A stretch of 40,398 nucleotides of DNA from Mesosutterella porci (GTDB taxonomy: Bacteria; Pseudomonadota; Gammaproteobacteria; Burkholderiales; Burkholderiaceae_F): contig NZ_JAKNCT010000015.1 of the NCBI RefSeq assembly GCF_022134585.1, forward strand, positions 1-40,398, written 5' to 3'. The position numbers and the translations under genes were made by a program. This document shows positions 1 to 8,992 of this stretch, piece by piece. Each line of letters opens with the position of its first letter. Within the stretch, counting starts at the first letter, position 1. The notes under the pieces were generated by a model. The model worked only from the letters and a program-made list of their open reading frames with translations, had not been told where the DNA came from and ran no database searches.

Positions 1-146
1 GAAGGAGAAACAGGAAACGGTGTCTTGAATGCTGCTGATTACGACAGAAATTTTTTCGAGAAATTGAAAAGCCGGATGCCTAAAATAATTCCGTCTTACA
101 TCTGTCCAAGAAATCCATACCAGTTCAGGCCACCCATGCCTTGCTG
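1..146. other. Left edge, no gene assigned
   Basis: This is the stretch downstream of the leftward exporter gene. The rightward frame is open from base 1 to 288, so the end of a gene starting outside the window cannot be excluded. Most of that frame is antisense to the exporter, however, and its Pro/Cys/Arg-rich translation does not look like a real protein. I see no clear terminator for the exporter here and no RNA gene. Confidence 0.3.
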
Positions 147-461
147 TCATCCCAGCAGCTTCAGGCCGACTATGCCGCCCACGATCATCACGAGGCATCC
201 AATTTGTCCCAGCGTCAGTTCATCTCCGAAGAGGAGAACGCTCGCGACAATGGTCCCTGCGCTTCCAATGCCGGTCCATATCGCATAGGCGATTCCCAGT
301 GGCAGCGTCTTCACCGCTCCCGACAGAAAATAAAAGCTCGCGATCATGCCGACAATCGTGACAACGCTCGGCACGAGCTTCGTGAATCCCTCGGTGAACT
401 TCAGGCCAACTGCCCACCAGATTTCGCACAGTCCCGCAATGAAAAGATATGCCCAGCTCAT
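147..461 (-). CDS. sugE: SMR-family guanidinium exporter (SugE/Gdx type)
   Basis: This is a 104-residue inner-membrane protein with four hydrophobic segments covering nearly its whole length. It belongs to the small multidrug resistance family and works as an antiparallel dimer. The N-terminal MSWAYLFIAGLCEIWWAVGL carries the conserved membrane Glu (residue 13) followed by WAVGLK, and 'AYAIWTGIGSAGT' sits in segment 3. Both are typical of the SugE/Gdx subgroup, which exports guanidinium in exchange for protons, rather than of EmrE-like multidrug pumps. The frame is open upstream to 497, but the family N-terminus starts at the ATG at 461, and the bases before it form a terminator-like hairpin. 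The gene reads away from guaB. The strong hairpin and T-tract in its leader suggest control by attenuation. Substrate is inferred from subgroup similarity. Confidence 0.88.
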   Translation of the reverse strand: MSWAYLFIAGLCEIWWAVGLKFTEGFTKLVPSVVTIVGMIASFYFLSGAVKTLPLGIAYAIWTGIGSAGTIVASVLLFGDELTLGQIGCLVMIVGGIVGLKLLG

Positions 462-485
462 AGTCTGCGCTTCATCAGAAAAGTA

Positions 486-573
486 AAAAAAAAGCACCCG
501 AAACCATGCTTCGTGCCCGACGGCACTGCCTGCGCATGATTTCAGGTGCTTGCGTTCATCCGGCGATGAACGC
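486..573 (-). promoter_or_regulatory. Attenuator-like leader of the exporter gene
   Basis: Read on the minus strand, a perfect 9-bp hairpin (573-552, tetraloop 564-561) is followed at once by a long stem. Arms 550-534 and 509-493 pair over about 17 bp with two G-T wobbles, and a small GTGCC/GGCAC hairpin lies in the loop. A run of eight Ts follows (493-486). This is an intrinsic terminator about 25 nt upstream of the exporter start, a layout typical of transcription attenuation. Many Gdx genes are preceded by guanidine riboswitches. I do not see the ACGR loops of class II or the class I/III conserved blocks, so the ligand is unknown. The structure could also simply end transcripts coming from the right. 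Confidence 0.5.
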
Positions 574-2297
<1,724 letters not shown>

Positions 2298-2327
2298 TCT
2301 GACCTAAGGTCTGATAGGCTAAAATGA

Positions 2328-2385
2328 CGGGCATCCAGGGCTCTTGGAACAATGGGTTCAAGGGCTGCGGGATGCCCGCTTTTTT
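2328..2385 (+). terminator. Branched terminator between guaB and guaA
   Basis: A 9-bp GC-rich stem (2328-2336 with 2370-2378) encloses a second hairpin (2343-2350 with 2355-2361, one bulge) and is followed by six Ts. It ends about 33 bases before the guaA start. It can act as the guaB terminator, or as an attenuator setting the guaA level if both genes share the guaB promoter. Confidence 0.75.
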
Positions 2386-2417
2386 GTTTGTGCAACAGCC
2401 TCATTGAAAGAGAATTC

Positions 2418-3983
2418 ATGAACTACGACCGCATTTTGATTCTTGACTTCGGCAGTCAGGTGACCCAGCTGATCGCCAGACGCGTGCGAGAAGCCCATGT
2501 GTATTGCGAAGTGCACGCTAATGACGTCGGCGAGGATTTCATCCGGAAATTCAATCCAAGCGGCATCATTCTTTCCGGCTCCTATATGAGCGCCTATGAG
2601 GAGTCGACGGATCAGGCCAGCCCGGCTGTGTTTAATGCAGGGGTCCCTGTTCTGGGCATCTGCTACGGCATGCAGACGATGGCGGAGCAGCTTGGCGGAA
2701 AAGTTGAGCCCGGGACCAAGCGTGAATTCGGTTACGCGGAGGTTCGCGCCCGCAATCACACGAAGCTTCTCGAGGGGATCGAAGACTTCAAGGGGCCGAA
2801 CGGCGAAGGAATGCTGAAGGTTTGGATGAGTCATGGCGACCGGGTGTCGGAACTCCCGAAGGGGTTTGTGGTCATGGCTTCGACGCCTTCTTGCCCGATA
2901 GCGGCAATGGCAGACGAGACCCGGCGCTTTTACGGGGTTCAGTTCCATCCTGAGGTGACCCATACCGAAAAAGGGCGCGAAATCCTGCAGCGGTTTGTTT
3001 TGGATATCTGCGGATGCAAGCCGGACTGGGAAATGGGCAATTTTGCGAAAGAGGCGATTGAGGAAATTCGCCGCAAGGTGGGCAAGGATGAGGTTATCCT
3101 CGGCCTTTCCGGCGGTGTGGATTCGTCCGTAACCGCCGCTCTCATTCACCGTGCAGTCGGCGATCAGCTCACCTGCGTGTTTGTCGATCACGGGCTGCTT
3201 CGGCTCAATGAGGCCGAGCAGGTGCGCGAGACATTTGAAAAGAACATGGGTATGAAGCTCGTGATGGTGGATGCCTCTGAAAAGTTCCTTTCTGATCTCA
3301 AGGGAGTGACGGATCCGGAGAAGAAGCGCAAGATCATCGGCCGTGATTTTGTGGAATGTTTCCAGTCCGAAGCGAAGAAGCTGACCGGTGCCAAGTGGCT
3401 TGCTCAGGGGACCATCTATCCTGATGTTATCGAGTCTGCTGCCGCCAACACCAAGAAAGCGAAGGTCATTAAGTCGCATCACAATGTGGGCGGCCTTCCC
3501 CCCGATATGCACCTCCAGCTGCTGGAGCCGATCCGCGGCCTTTTCAAGGACGAGGTACGCGAGCTGGGGCTTCAGCTCGGGCTTCCGCGGGAGATGGTTT
3601 TCCGCCATCCTTTCCCGGGGCCGGGGCTTGGTGTGCGCATTCTGGGCGAGGTGAAGCGCGAATATGCTGATCTCCTGAAGCGTGCCGATGCCATCTTTAT
3701 TGATGAGTTGCGTGCGGCAGGCTGGTATGACAAGGTGTCTCAGGCCTTTGCGGTGTTTCTGCCTGTTCGTTCCGTCGGGGTGATGGGCGACGGGCGTACT
3801 TACGATTATGTTGTGGCTCTGAGATCTGTCGAGACCACGGACTTTATGACTGCCAAATGGTCGCAGCTTCCCTATGATCTGCTCGGCAAAGTCTCCAACC
3901 GCATAATTAATGAGGTGAAGGGAATTAACCGAGTCTGCTATGACATCTCCGGAAAGCCGCCGGCGACGATTGAGTGGGAATGA
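2418..3983 (+). CDS. guaA: GMP synthase (glutamine-hydrolysing)
   Basis: This enzyme converts XMP to GMP using ATP and glutamine. The 521 residues carry an N-terminal class I glutamine amidotransferase domain with Cys82 in 'GICYGMQ' and the His177/Glu179 pair in 'QFHPEV'. An ATP-pyrophosphatase domain follows with the P-loop SGGVDSS at 231-237, and then the C-terminal dimerisation domain ending in 'KPPATIEWE'. The frame is open from 2352, but [14 protein letters not shown] at 2418 is the conserved N-terminus. The last codons, GAGTGGGAATGA (3972-3983), are the usual attachment core of elements that insert at guaA. A prophage integrase follows directly, so this 3' end is probably supplied or restored by the element's left junction. 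Confidence 0.98.
   Translation: MNYDRILILDFGSQVTQLIARRVREAHVYCEVHANDVGEDFIRKFNPSGIILSGSYMSAYEESTDQASPAVFNAGVPVLGICYGMQTMAEQLGGKVEPGTKREFGYAEVRARNHTKLLEGIEDFKGPNGEGMLKVWMSHGDRVSELPKGFVVMASTPSCPIAAMADETRRFYGVQFHPEVTHTEKGREILQRFVLDICGCKPDWEMGNFAKEAIEEIRRKVGKDEVILGLSGGVDSSVTAALIHRAVGDQLTCVFVDHGLLRLNEAEQVRETFEKNMGMKLVMVDASEKFLSDLKGVTDPEKKRKIIGRDFVECFQSEAKKLTGAKWLAQGTIYPDVIESAAANTKKAKVIKSHHNVGGLPPDMHLQLLEPIRGLFKDEVRELGLQLGLPREMVFRHPFPGPGLGVRILGEVKREYADLLKRADAIFIDELRAAGWYDKVSQAFAVFLPVRSVGVMGDGRTYDYVVALRSVETTDFMTAKWSQLPYDLLGKVSNRIINEVKGINRVCYDISGKPPATIEWE
3972..3983 (+). other. Probable attL core at the guaA 3' end
   Basis: The final 12 bases of guaA (GAGTGGGAATGA) match what I recall as the conserved crossover site of guaA-integrating islands and phages. 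Everything to the right is prophage. The second copy (attR) should lie beyond the right edge; no other copy was noticed in the window. The site call is inference from position and known biology. Confidence 0.6.
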
Positions 3984-4010
3984 TCTAAATTTAACCAGAT
4001 AGCACCCAAT

Positions 4011-4065
4011 AGCGGGCAGTTAAAGGCATTAAGTTGTTGAAAATGCTTTGAATTGCCCGCTTTAT
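4011..4065 (+). terminator. guaA terminator
   Basis: The arms AGCGGGCAGTT (4011-4021) and AATTGCCCGCT (4051-4061) pair over 11 positions with one wobble. An inner AT-rich stem and a 'TTTATTTA' tail complete it. It lies 28 bases past the guaA stop. If attL is inside the guaA end, this terminator is carried by the prophage. Confidence 0.75.
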
Positions 4066-4132
4066 TTATATCAACTCCGATCACTATCGATTAGTTCGAA
4101 GCAACAAAAAATCATGGCACGGAAAATGATAT

Positions 4133-4208
4133 AGTTCCTTAGGCGGCCGATACCACGCATGGTTGCATGGTTTCGATGCTAAAAAATCGAATGGTACTCG
4201 AAGGAACT
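4133..4208 (+). promoter_or_regulatory. Inverted repeat covering the integrase RBS
   Basis: AGTTCCTT (4133-4140) is perfectly complementary to AAGGAACT (4201-4208), and the second arm is the integrase Shine-Dalgarno sequence. Between them lies a GCATGG-TT-GCATGG direct repeat. The repeat could mask the ribosome site or mark integrase arm-binding sites. This is inference only. Confidence 0.35.
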
Positions 4209-4215
4209 GGAAAAT

Positions 4216-5418
4216 ATGCTTTCCGATACCAAGATCAAAACCCTCAAGCCTAAGGACAGGCTGTACCGTGTAGCTGACCGCGACGGCCTGTATCTGGCTG
4301 TGACGAGGACCGGAGTGAAGTCTTTCCGGTACAACTACAAAATCGACGGGAGGCAGGAAACCATTACCTTCGGTCAGTACCCTGTGATATCCCTCGCTGA
4401 AGCGAGAGAGATGCTGCTTCAAGCCAAGAAGGTTCTAGCGTTGGGGCGCTCACCGGCTCGGGAAAAGAAGGCTGCAGCAATAGGAAGGAAAGCCGAAGAC
4501 ACGATAGAGGCAGGAATAGGGGAGTGGATCGAGAAGGCTCAGATGGCGGAATCAACCCGCAGGGCCCGGCGCTACACAATCCGCAGCGTGATCATCCCCA
4601 AACTTGGCAGGCTGCACATTTCCGAACTGACCGACAATGACATCCGCAAGGCGATTGAGCCGATCAAAGCCTCTGCGCCAGCCACCGCATTGACTGCCCG
4701 GGACATCCTTTCATCCTTCTATCTCTGGCTCAATGAAACCAAGGGCATCCGGATTGACAATCCTGCCCGTTATGTAAAGCCCAGCACAATTCACGTCTTT
4801 AAATCCCGTGACAGAACACTTTCGGCTGAGGAGCTCAAAAATTTTCTGCGGGCCCTGGATTACACGCCCATCGCTTCTTCCAACAAGGCCTTCCTCAAGC
4901 TTCTGTTGCTGACCGCTGTACGAAAAGGAGAGCTGGTGGGGGCGAAGTGGGATGAGGTGGATTTCGAAGCCGGGAAGTGGACAATACCGTCCGAGCGCAT
5001 GAAAGGCGGCTTGGCTCATATTGTGTACCTGAGCCGTCAGGCCGTCGATCTCTTCATTGGTCTGCAGTACATAGGGGACGGCGCCTCGGAATACGTCTTT
5101 CCGGGCAGGAACGACTCGACGATTTCCATCGTCCCCCAGTCTCCCAACAAGTGGATCAATGACGCTCGCCGGGCGGCGGCAAAGAAGGGGATAGAGATCG
5201 CAGCGTTTACTCCTCACGACTTCCGGCGCACGTTCTCAACATTTGCAAACGAGGAGGGATTCAGGCCCGACATCATTGAACGCTGCTTAGCCCACGAGCA
5301 CCACGACATTCGGGCGGTCTACAACCGGGCGGAATATGCGAAGGAGAGGAAGGAACTTATGCAGTGGTGGGCAGATAAGGTAACCGCAATTGCAACGGAG
5401 AGGGCAGTTAATCGGTGA
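4216..5418 (+). CDS. int: Tyrosine recombinase / prophage integrase (P4-like)
   Basis: This 400-residue integrase carries out site-specific insertion and excision of the element. It begins with a DUF4102-type arm-binding domain (about 1-90, with 'DRDGLYLAVTRTGVKSFRY' and 'TFGQYPVISLAEAR'). A SAM-like core-binding domain follows (about 100-185) and then the catalytic domain. The expected residues are present: Arg236 in 'TAVRKGEL', His334 and Arg337 in 'TPHDFRRTF', His360 in 'LAH' and the nucleophile Tyr369 in 'AVYNRAEY'. AAGGAA precedes the ATG. It lies 233 bp after guaA and reads in the same direction, the usual layout for guaA-targeting elements. The two AlpA-like proteins of the leftward arm are candidate excisionases. 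Confidence 0.95.
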   Translation: MLSDTKIKTLKPKDRLYRVADRDGLYLAVTRTGVKSFRYNYKIDGRQETITFGQYPVISLAEAREMLLQAKKVLALGRSPAREKKAAAIGRKAEDTIEAGIGEWIEKAQMAESTRRARRYTIRSVIIPKLGRLHISELTDNDIRKAIEPIKASAPATALTARDILSSFYLWLNETKGIRIDNPARYVKPSTIHVFKSRDRTLSAEELKNFLRALDYTPIASSNKAFLKLLLLTAVRKGELVGAKWDEVDFEAGKWTIPSERMKGGLAHIVYLSRQAVDLFIGLQYIGDGASEYVFPGRNDSTISIVPQSPNKWINDARRAAAKKGIEIAAFTPHDFRRTFSTFANEEGFRPDIIERCLAHEHHDIRAVYNRAEYAKERKELMQWWADKVTAIATERAVNR

Positions 5419-5872
5419 TGTTTTTGAGGGCTTCGATCAATTTCGCAGCTGGGGCAGCATCAGAGATCTTTGAGTTTTCGGTTAGTTTTTGAGAAACGGG
5501 GAATATTACAGCTTTAATTAAGGCTATCAAAAGAATGGTAGGAATAGAGGCTGAAATGATCATAGCGGTTATTAAAACATGGGGCTCAGTATTCTCGGCC
5601 CCGCACAACACCGCTTTTAACGCAAAGAACAAAAGCGCATAGAAAGCAATCATCGCCAGCGCAGTTATCCAAACTATGCAAGTTCTTCCGGCCGAATTTT
5701 TCTTTATACGGTCAAGAGACTCTTTCTCAATATCCAACCTGCACTGGCGGAGCTCCAGCTCAAGCTCTGTGATTCTCAGTTAAGCTTGAGATTTTGAATC
5801 TATCGCAGAAGTATCGTTAACTATTTCCTTAACGGGGGAGGTTAGGTCGATCTCTTCTTTATTGTCAGTCAT
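5408..5872 (-). pseudogene. Two-helix membrane protein gene split by an in-frame TAA
   Basis: The ATG at 5872 overlaps the stop of the upstream metalloprotease gene (ATGA) and opens a 30-residue acidic reading frame that ends at TAA (5782-5780). The same frame continues without another stop to 5408. It adds about 123 residues: a charged, Glu/Leu-rich helical stretch ('ITELELELRQ'), then two hydrophobic segments (roughly 'IVWITALAMIAFYALLFFAL' and 'LITAMIISASIPTILLIALI'), then a polar tail. Without the stop it would be one protein of about 154 residues. The downstream part could be translated alone from the TTG at 5737. Either one nonsense mutation has broken a small membrane protein, or these are two coupled ORFs. 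Function is not recognised. The 3' end overlaps the end of the integrase gene on the other strand by 11 bp. Confidence 0.5.
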
Positions 5873-6330
5873 AGGAAATAACCTAGTTTCGCCAAGCGAA
5901 GATTGAGCGCTTGAGAAGATACGCCGAGAACCTGGCGCAGTCTTACCGGGTCTTTGATCCCTACCTTTTCGATCAGAGCTTTTATCGCTATCGCCGGCAT
6001 GATCAAATCAGCAGCGAACCTGTTGGCTGCTGCTTCTTTGACAGGGTCGTAGCTCATTGCCCCGCTCGGGAAAACAGTGTTTCTTTCAGCGCTTCCATGC
6101 CCCAGGCAATGATGGCCAAGTTCATGAGCAATTGTGAACCGCTGGCGCTCAGGTATTTCTTTTTCGTTGACAAAAATGGTCTTTTTGCCCTCGTCAAGAT
6201 AGCCGGAGCGGTAGCCAAGATCCTTCTTTACGACTGACAAGCCCAACTTTTCGGCAAAATATTCGGGCTTGATGGGCACCTTCATATCCCAAAACTCTTC
6301 CAAGAGAGCTTGAGCAGTATATGTTGTCAT
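5869..6330 (-). CDS. ImmA/IrrE-family metallo-endopeptidase
   Basis: This 153-residue protein has the zinc-protease motif HELGH (69-73), followed by 'HCLGHGS' and a downstream 'KEAAANRFAADLIMP', where Glu99 is the likely third metal ligand. In ICEBs1 and many phages, ImmA-type proteases cleave the element's repressor to trigger induction, while IrrE-type members act in stress responses. The C-terminal 30 residues ('DPVRLRQVLGVSSQALNLRLAKLGYFL') look like the helix-turn-helix-like substrate-recognition end often seen in the family. The SD GGAGGG lies six bases before the ATG at 6330. It is separated from the rest of the leftward arm by two hairpins and overlaps the broken membrane gene downstream. 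Here the target could be the S24-type repressor at 13.6-14.2 kb, but no sequence evidence shows that. Confidence 0.85.
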   Translation of the reverse strand: MTTYTAQALLEEFWDMKVPIKPEYFAEKLGLSVVKKDLGYRSGYLDEGKKTIFVNEKEIPERQRFTIAHELGHHCLGHGSAERNTVFPSGAMSYDPVKEAAANRFAADLIMPAIAIKALIEKVGIKDPVRLRQVLGVSSQALNLRLAKLGYFL

Positions 6331-6390
6331 ATGCCCTCCAAAAAAAGTAAGTGATAAAGGAAAACAACTAAAGAAGGCGGAAAAGCAGAA

Positions 6391-6443
6391 GGCCCACGAG
6401 GAATTCCCCGCAGGCCAGCGCCGGATGGGGGAGTCCCCGTCCC
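6391..6443 (-). terminator. Double hairpin in the immA leader
   Basis: Read leftward, GGGACGGGG-ACT-CCCCCATCC (6443-6423) forms one stem-loop. A 26-base near-palindrome (6416-6391) then pairs over about 13 positions with several G-T wobbles and is followed by a T-rich 'TTCTGCTTTT'. These hairpins sit between the AlpA-like gene and the metalloprotease gene and probably end or attenuate the leftward early transcript. The rest of the 187-bp gap shows no gene. Confidence 0.45.
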
Positions 6444-6517
6444 ATTACGCTTCCATATTATTTGAATGGAGCATCGAAGTCAAAATAGAATTGTAAACTT
6501 TATGTGTCAGTTTAGAT

Positions 6518-6724
6518 CTATTCCACGCAAAAACCGACTTTCTTTTTAAATTCTTCGATGTCTATCTTGCGGTAGCGAAGTACCTTTGTGTTTATTCTTA
6601 AAGGCTTAGGAAAGTCAGGATTGTACTTTTCCCACCTGTAAAGCGTAGACCTGCTGACCTGAAACATCTCGCACACCTCCTTCGGGGTAAGAGTCACCTC
6701 GAAGTTAATCCCCTGTTTAATCAT
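6518..6724 (-). CDS. AlpA-like DNA-binding protein (excisionase/regulator type)
   Basis: This is a 68-residue winged-helix/MerR-like protein of the AlpA class. 'TLTPKEVCEMFQVSRSTLYRWEKYNPDFPKPLRI' is the helix-turn-helix with the family's Arg-Trp-rich recognition segment, and 'LRYRKIDIEEFKKK' is the wing and closing helix. AlpA proteins act as excisionases or activators of int in P4-like elements. The ATG at 6724 has a GAGGAGAAGG site and lies inside the last codons of the DUF3310 gene (8-bp overlap), so the two are translationally coupled. It is the last gene of the leftward early operon before the hairpins. It is a good candidate for the excisionase partner of the integrase. Confidence 0.8.
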   Translation of the reverse strand: MIKQGINFEVTLTPKEVCEMFQVSRSTLYRWEKYNPDFPKPLRINTKVLRYRKIDIEEFKKKVGFCVE

Positions 6725-7073
6725 TTTCCTTCTCCTCCTTGATCGCGGCCTCCAGTTCTTTGATCGCCCAGCTCAGGTTCCCGTCGGCAATGAACTGGAG
6801 GGCCTGCCGAATGTTTTCAACGGTCGCTTCCATAGAAACATGACGCAGTGCGATCTCCTCCTCGACCTCAATCCCGGTTTCAATATGGAGCTCCTGAATT
6901 CTCCGCAGGTACCAGATCGCTTTCCGCAGGTCGCGCTCGTACTCTCCCTTGAAAGGCGCGCGAAGGATGTACTTGATGGCCGACCCGGCGCAGAAATTCA
7001 TGCGGTCGATGATGTCTATGACTTCGATCGAAAAGTGCGTGTAGTGCGCAGGATGGTTTACCATATCAGACAT
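6717..7073 (-). CDS. DUF3310 (SaV-like) phage protein
   Basis: This 118-residue protein has the DUF3310 hallmarks near its start: 'VNHPAHYTHFSIEVIDIIDRM', then 'GSAIKYILRAPFKGEYERDLRKAIWYLRRI'. The family is common in phage early regions, often called nucleotide-kinase-like, with no firmly proven role. The second half (residues 70-118) is a helical, acidic tail. AAGGAG lies before the ATG at 7073, and the gene overlaps its neighbours on both sides by 8 bp, consistent with one leftward operon. Confidence 0.82.
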   Translation of the reverse strand: MSDMVNHPAHYTHFSIEVIDIIDRMNFCAGSAIKYILRAPFKGEYERDLRKAIWYLRRIQELHIETGIEVEEEIALRHVSMEATVENIRQALQFIADGNLSWAIKELEAAIKEEKEND

Positions 7074-7608
7074 AGTTCATCTCCTTGAAGTGCAGGCGAG
7101 CGTCCATTTCTTCTTCGGCCCGGTCGTAGAAGGCCGGTGCCTTTGCCATTGCATACCGCTGGCTCGCGATCTCATACGGCTCGAAGTTGTTTAGCAGCGT
7201 CTCGTACTGCTCCGCCATGCGGGTTCGGCACAGCTTGAGCTGCGGATACAAGATGCGGCCATGCCGCTGCCAAACGTTAAAGACGGTCTGGAAGGCGAGA
7301 TTGGCCTCGGCCAGTTTTTCGCGCTCTGCGACTTTCTCGTCCTCTGCATACCAGTTGGTGAGACCACAGGCGAATGTCAACTGAACTTTTGCCAGCCTGA
7401 AGTACTCCATGAGGTATGGATCCTTTCCCTTCGAAAAGCGGATAGCTGCGAACGGCTCGAGAAAAGCCAGGCCGAATCCCAGTCTGTCATCGCGGGTCCA
7501 GACGCCATTTCCGCGGATCAGGATTTGGGAGAGGGCGGACGCAGCGCGGAGCCCGGCGAGTGTTGAGACTTTGCGGTGCGGCTTCCGTGGTTTCTTGCTT
7601 TTCGGCAT
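7066..7608 (-). CDS. Phage early protein of unknown function
   Basis: This protein of 180 residues, mostly helical, has no family I recognise. The N-terminus is very basic ('MPKSKKPRKPHRKVSTLAGL'), suggesting nucleic-acid contact. The centre is rich in aromatic residues and Arg ('FAAIRFSKGKDPYLMEYFRLA', 'NVWQRHGRILYPQL'), and the C-terminal helix is acidic ('DRAEEEMDARLHF'). I chose the ATG at 7608 because it follows a GGGGCGG stretch. A GTG at 7614 that overlaps the dUTPase stop is the alternative. It sits between the dUTPase and DUF3310 genes in the leftward operon. Confidence 0.65.
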   Translation of the reverse strand: MPKSKKPRKPHRKVSTLAGLRAASALSQILIRGNGVWTRDDRLGFGLAFLEPFAAIRFSKGKDPYLMEYFRLAKVQLTFACGLTNWYAEDEKVAEREKLAEANLAFQTVFNVWQRHGRILYPQLKLCRTRMAEQYETLLNNFEPYEIASQRYAMAKAPAFYDRAEEEMDARLHFKEMNYV

Positions 7609-7610
7609 GA

Positions 7611-8036
7611 TCACCGCCCCGTTGACCCGAACCCACCGGCGCCGCGTTCAGTCACCGAAAGCTTCGTGACCGGGACAACCATCACATCCGGAATAGGAAG
7701 AATCATGATCTGGGCGATCCTGTCCCCAATGTGGACGTGCCAAGGCGCCGTGGCGAAAAGCGGCACACCTACTTCACCGCGGTAGTCCGAATCGATGACC
7801 GTGGCCGGTTTTAAGACCCCGTGCTTAGCCAGCATGCTCGACCTCGTAAAGATCAACCCCGCGTGACTGCTTGGGATCTCCATCGCAAGTCCTGTACCAA
7901 CTATTGTTGTTTTACCAATTTCAAGATCAATATCTTGTATTGAGTACAGGCCAAGACACGCTGCGCCATACGAGCCCTTCGTCGGCAGCTTCGCCAGCTC
8001 GTTAAGTTTTCGACAGTAAAGAATCACTCCGCTCAT
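7611..8036 (-). CDS. dut: dUTP diphosphatase (trimeric dUTPase)
   Basis: This enzyme hydrolyses dUTP to dUMP and PPi, keeping uracil out of DNA and feeding dTMP synthesis. The 141 residues fit the trimeric class. Motif II RSSM (66-69), motif III 'VIDSDYRGEVG' with the catalytic Asp82, motif IV 'GDRIAQIMILP' (104-114) and the C-terminal P-loop-like motif V 'RGAGGFGSTGR' (131-141) are all clear. Motif I is unusual: the aligned stretch reads 'AACLGLYS', where families normally have A-G-x-D-L, so the Asp appears replaced by Gly. The gene overlaps both neighbours by about 4 bp in the leftward operon. Confidence 0.92.
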   Translation of the reverse strand: MSGVILYCRKLNELAKLPTKGSYGAACLGLYSIQDIDLEIGKTTIVGTGLAMEIPSSHAGLIFTRSSMLAKHGVLKPATVIDSDYRGEVGVPLFATAPWHVHIGDRIAQIMILPIPDVMVVPVTKLSVTERGAGGFGSTGR

Positions 8037-8224
8037 GACAAAGCCTCCGACTTTTGAGCTTCAGCCAGCTGCTGCCTGGCGAGGTAAATGATGTTTGTCA
8101 GGTTGTCGAGCTGCTTCTCGGATGTGATGCGGATCTGCATCACGATCTCGCCCAGGGACCCGTTCCTGATGAGCAGCTTGGGGTAGCCGGACCCGATCTC
8201 GACTGAAAAGTTCATCTCGCACAT
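8033..8224 (-). CDS. Small hypothetical phage protein
   Basis: This is a 63-residue frame between an AlpA-like gene and dut, with short gaps and overlaps that make it part of the operon. The first half is predicted beta ('MNFSVEIGSGYPKLLIRNGS') and the second an amphipathic helix ('SEKQLDNLTNIIYLARQQLAEAQ'). No family is recognised. A GAAGGC-like site precedes the ATG. Confidence 0.55.
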   Translation of the reverse strand: MCEMNFSVEIGSGYPKLLIRNGSLGEIVMQIRITSEKQLDNLTNIIYLARQQLAEAQKSEALS

Positions 8225-8226
8225 TT

Positions 8227-8448
8227 CTATTTGCCTTCTTGTTTCTTTGCTTGCTGATCGAGCCAGGCCTCAACCTCCGACCATTTCCAAAGGGAAACGC
8301 GCGGGTTGATTTTTATGGGCTTTGGAAACTTCCCATCATGGACATATTGGAAAATGGTCGAAGGACTCAGGCCGATAGCCGCAGAAAGGTCTTTCATGCG
8401 GACGGTAAGCAGCTTCGGTTCTTGCGTTTCTTTCTCTGTTGAAGACAT
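8227..8448 (-). CDS. AlpA-like DNA-binding protein, second copy
   Basis: This 73-residue AlpA/MerR-like helix-turn-helix protein carries 'VRMKDLSAAIGLSPSTIFQYVHDGKFPKPIKINPRVSLWKWSEVEAWL'-type features: the HTH lies at about 18-45 and the closing 'W-x-x-x-E-V-E-A-W-L' helix at about 53-62. It is only distantly similar to the AlpA-like protein encoded at 6518-6724. One of the two is probably the excisionase and the other an early regulator; the sequence alone does not say which. AAGGA lies about ten bases before the ATG. Confidence 0.78.
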   Translation of the reverse strand: MSSTEKETQEPKLLTVRMKDLSAAIGLSPSTIFQYVHDGKFPKPIKINPRVSLWKWSEVEAWLDQQAKKQEGK

Positions 8449-8464
8449 TTGCGCTTCGTCCTTA

Positions 8465-8983
8465 TCAAGAAATCCTTAGTGATTTGCCAGGCGCAGAGAG
8501 CTTGGCGCCTGGTACGTCATCTCCAGCTTTCAAATCAGCTTTAAGAAGCGTCTTATTGAGCCGCGGCTCGGAAATCCAGTACTTATCAGGGATCTGAGCC
8601 TCGTCGAAAATCTCGACGCTGGGGGCCGTTTTGGCCACGCTGATCCGGAAGTCCGGAGATTCAACCTTCTTGATCCCTTGAGCAGTCATCGCGTCGAGCA
8701 GGTACTGCTTGAGGTGCTTGTTGCGATTCTCCAGAGCCTTTCTGCGTTTGTAGATAGCCTCTTCTCGATCCTTCATTTGCTCGATCAGCGCCTGGCTGTC
8801 GTCCATAAATGCGGCGACAGCGCAAGCTTTGGCGTTGAATGTGGCCTGGAGCGAGGAGAGTTCCAATTCAGCTGCGGCGAGAGCTTTTTCGTCCTCCACC
8901 TCTCCTGTTTCTGCGTCAAAGCAGAGCTGGAGGCGATTGATGGCAGCAGAAAGCTGATCGTTAATTTCGTACAGAGAACTCAT
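8465..8983 (-). CDS. Siphovirus Gp157-like protein
   Basis: This 172-residue protein matches the Gp157 family in layout. The N-terminal two thirds are a long charged coiled coil ('EDEKALAAAELELSSLQ', 'MKDREEAIYKRRKALENRNKHLKQYL'). A small beta domain follows with 'IKKVESPDFRISVAKTAPSVEI' and the closing 'LKADLKAGDDVPGAKL'. The family is found in phage recombination and replication clusters and has been linked to resistance to other phages in streptococci; its biochemical role is not settled. I take the ATG at 8983 because AAGGA is correctly spaced from it. The ATG at 8989 is nearly in contact with that site. The gene lies directly after the ssDNA-binding candidate. Confidence 0.75.
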   Translation of the reverse strand: MSSLYEINDQLSAAINRLQLCFDAETGEVEDEKALAAAELELSSLQATFNAKACAVAAFMDDSQALIEQMKDREEAIYKRRKALENRNKHLKQYLLDAMTAQGIKKVESPDFRISVAKTAPSVEIFDEAQIPDKYWISEPRLNKTLLKADLKAGDDVPGAKLSAPGKSLRIS

Positions 8984-8992
8984 GGCCATTCC

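Noticed and set aside
25-288. 87-codon rightward ORF at the left edge
   Set aside because: It starts at TTG without a ribosome site, and more than half is antisense to the exporter. The translation is Pro/Cys-rich and unconvincing.
486-573. Guanidine-II (mini-ykkC) riboswitch
   Set aside because: Two hairpins are present before a Gdx-type gene, but their loops are GCCG and GTCG on the transcribed strand, not the required ACGR.
2358-3608. Long leftward frame (416 codons) inside guaA
   Set aside because: Same reasoning: it is fully antisense to GMP synthase, a shadow of GC-rich codon use.
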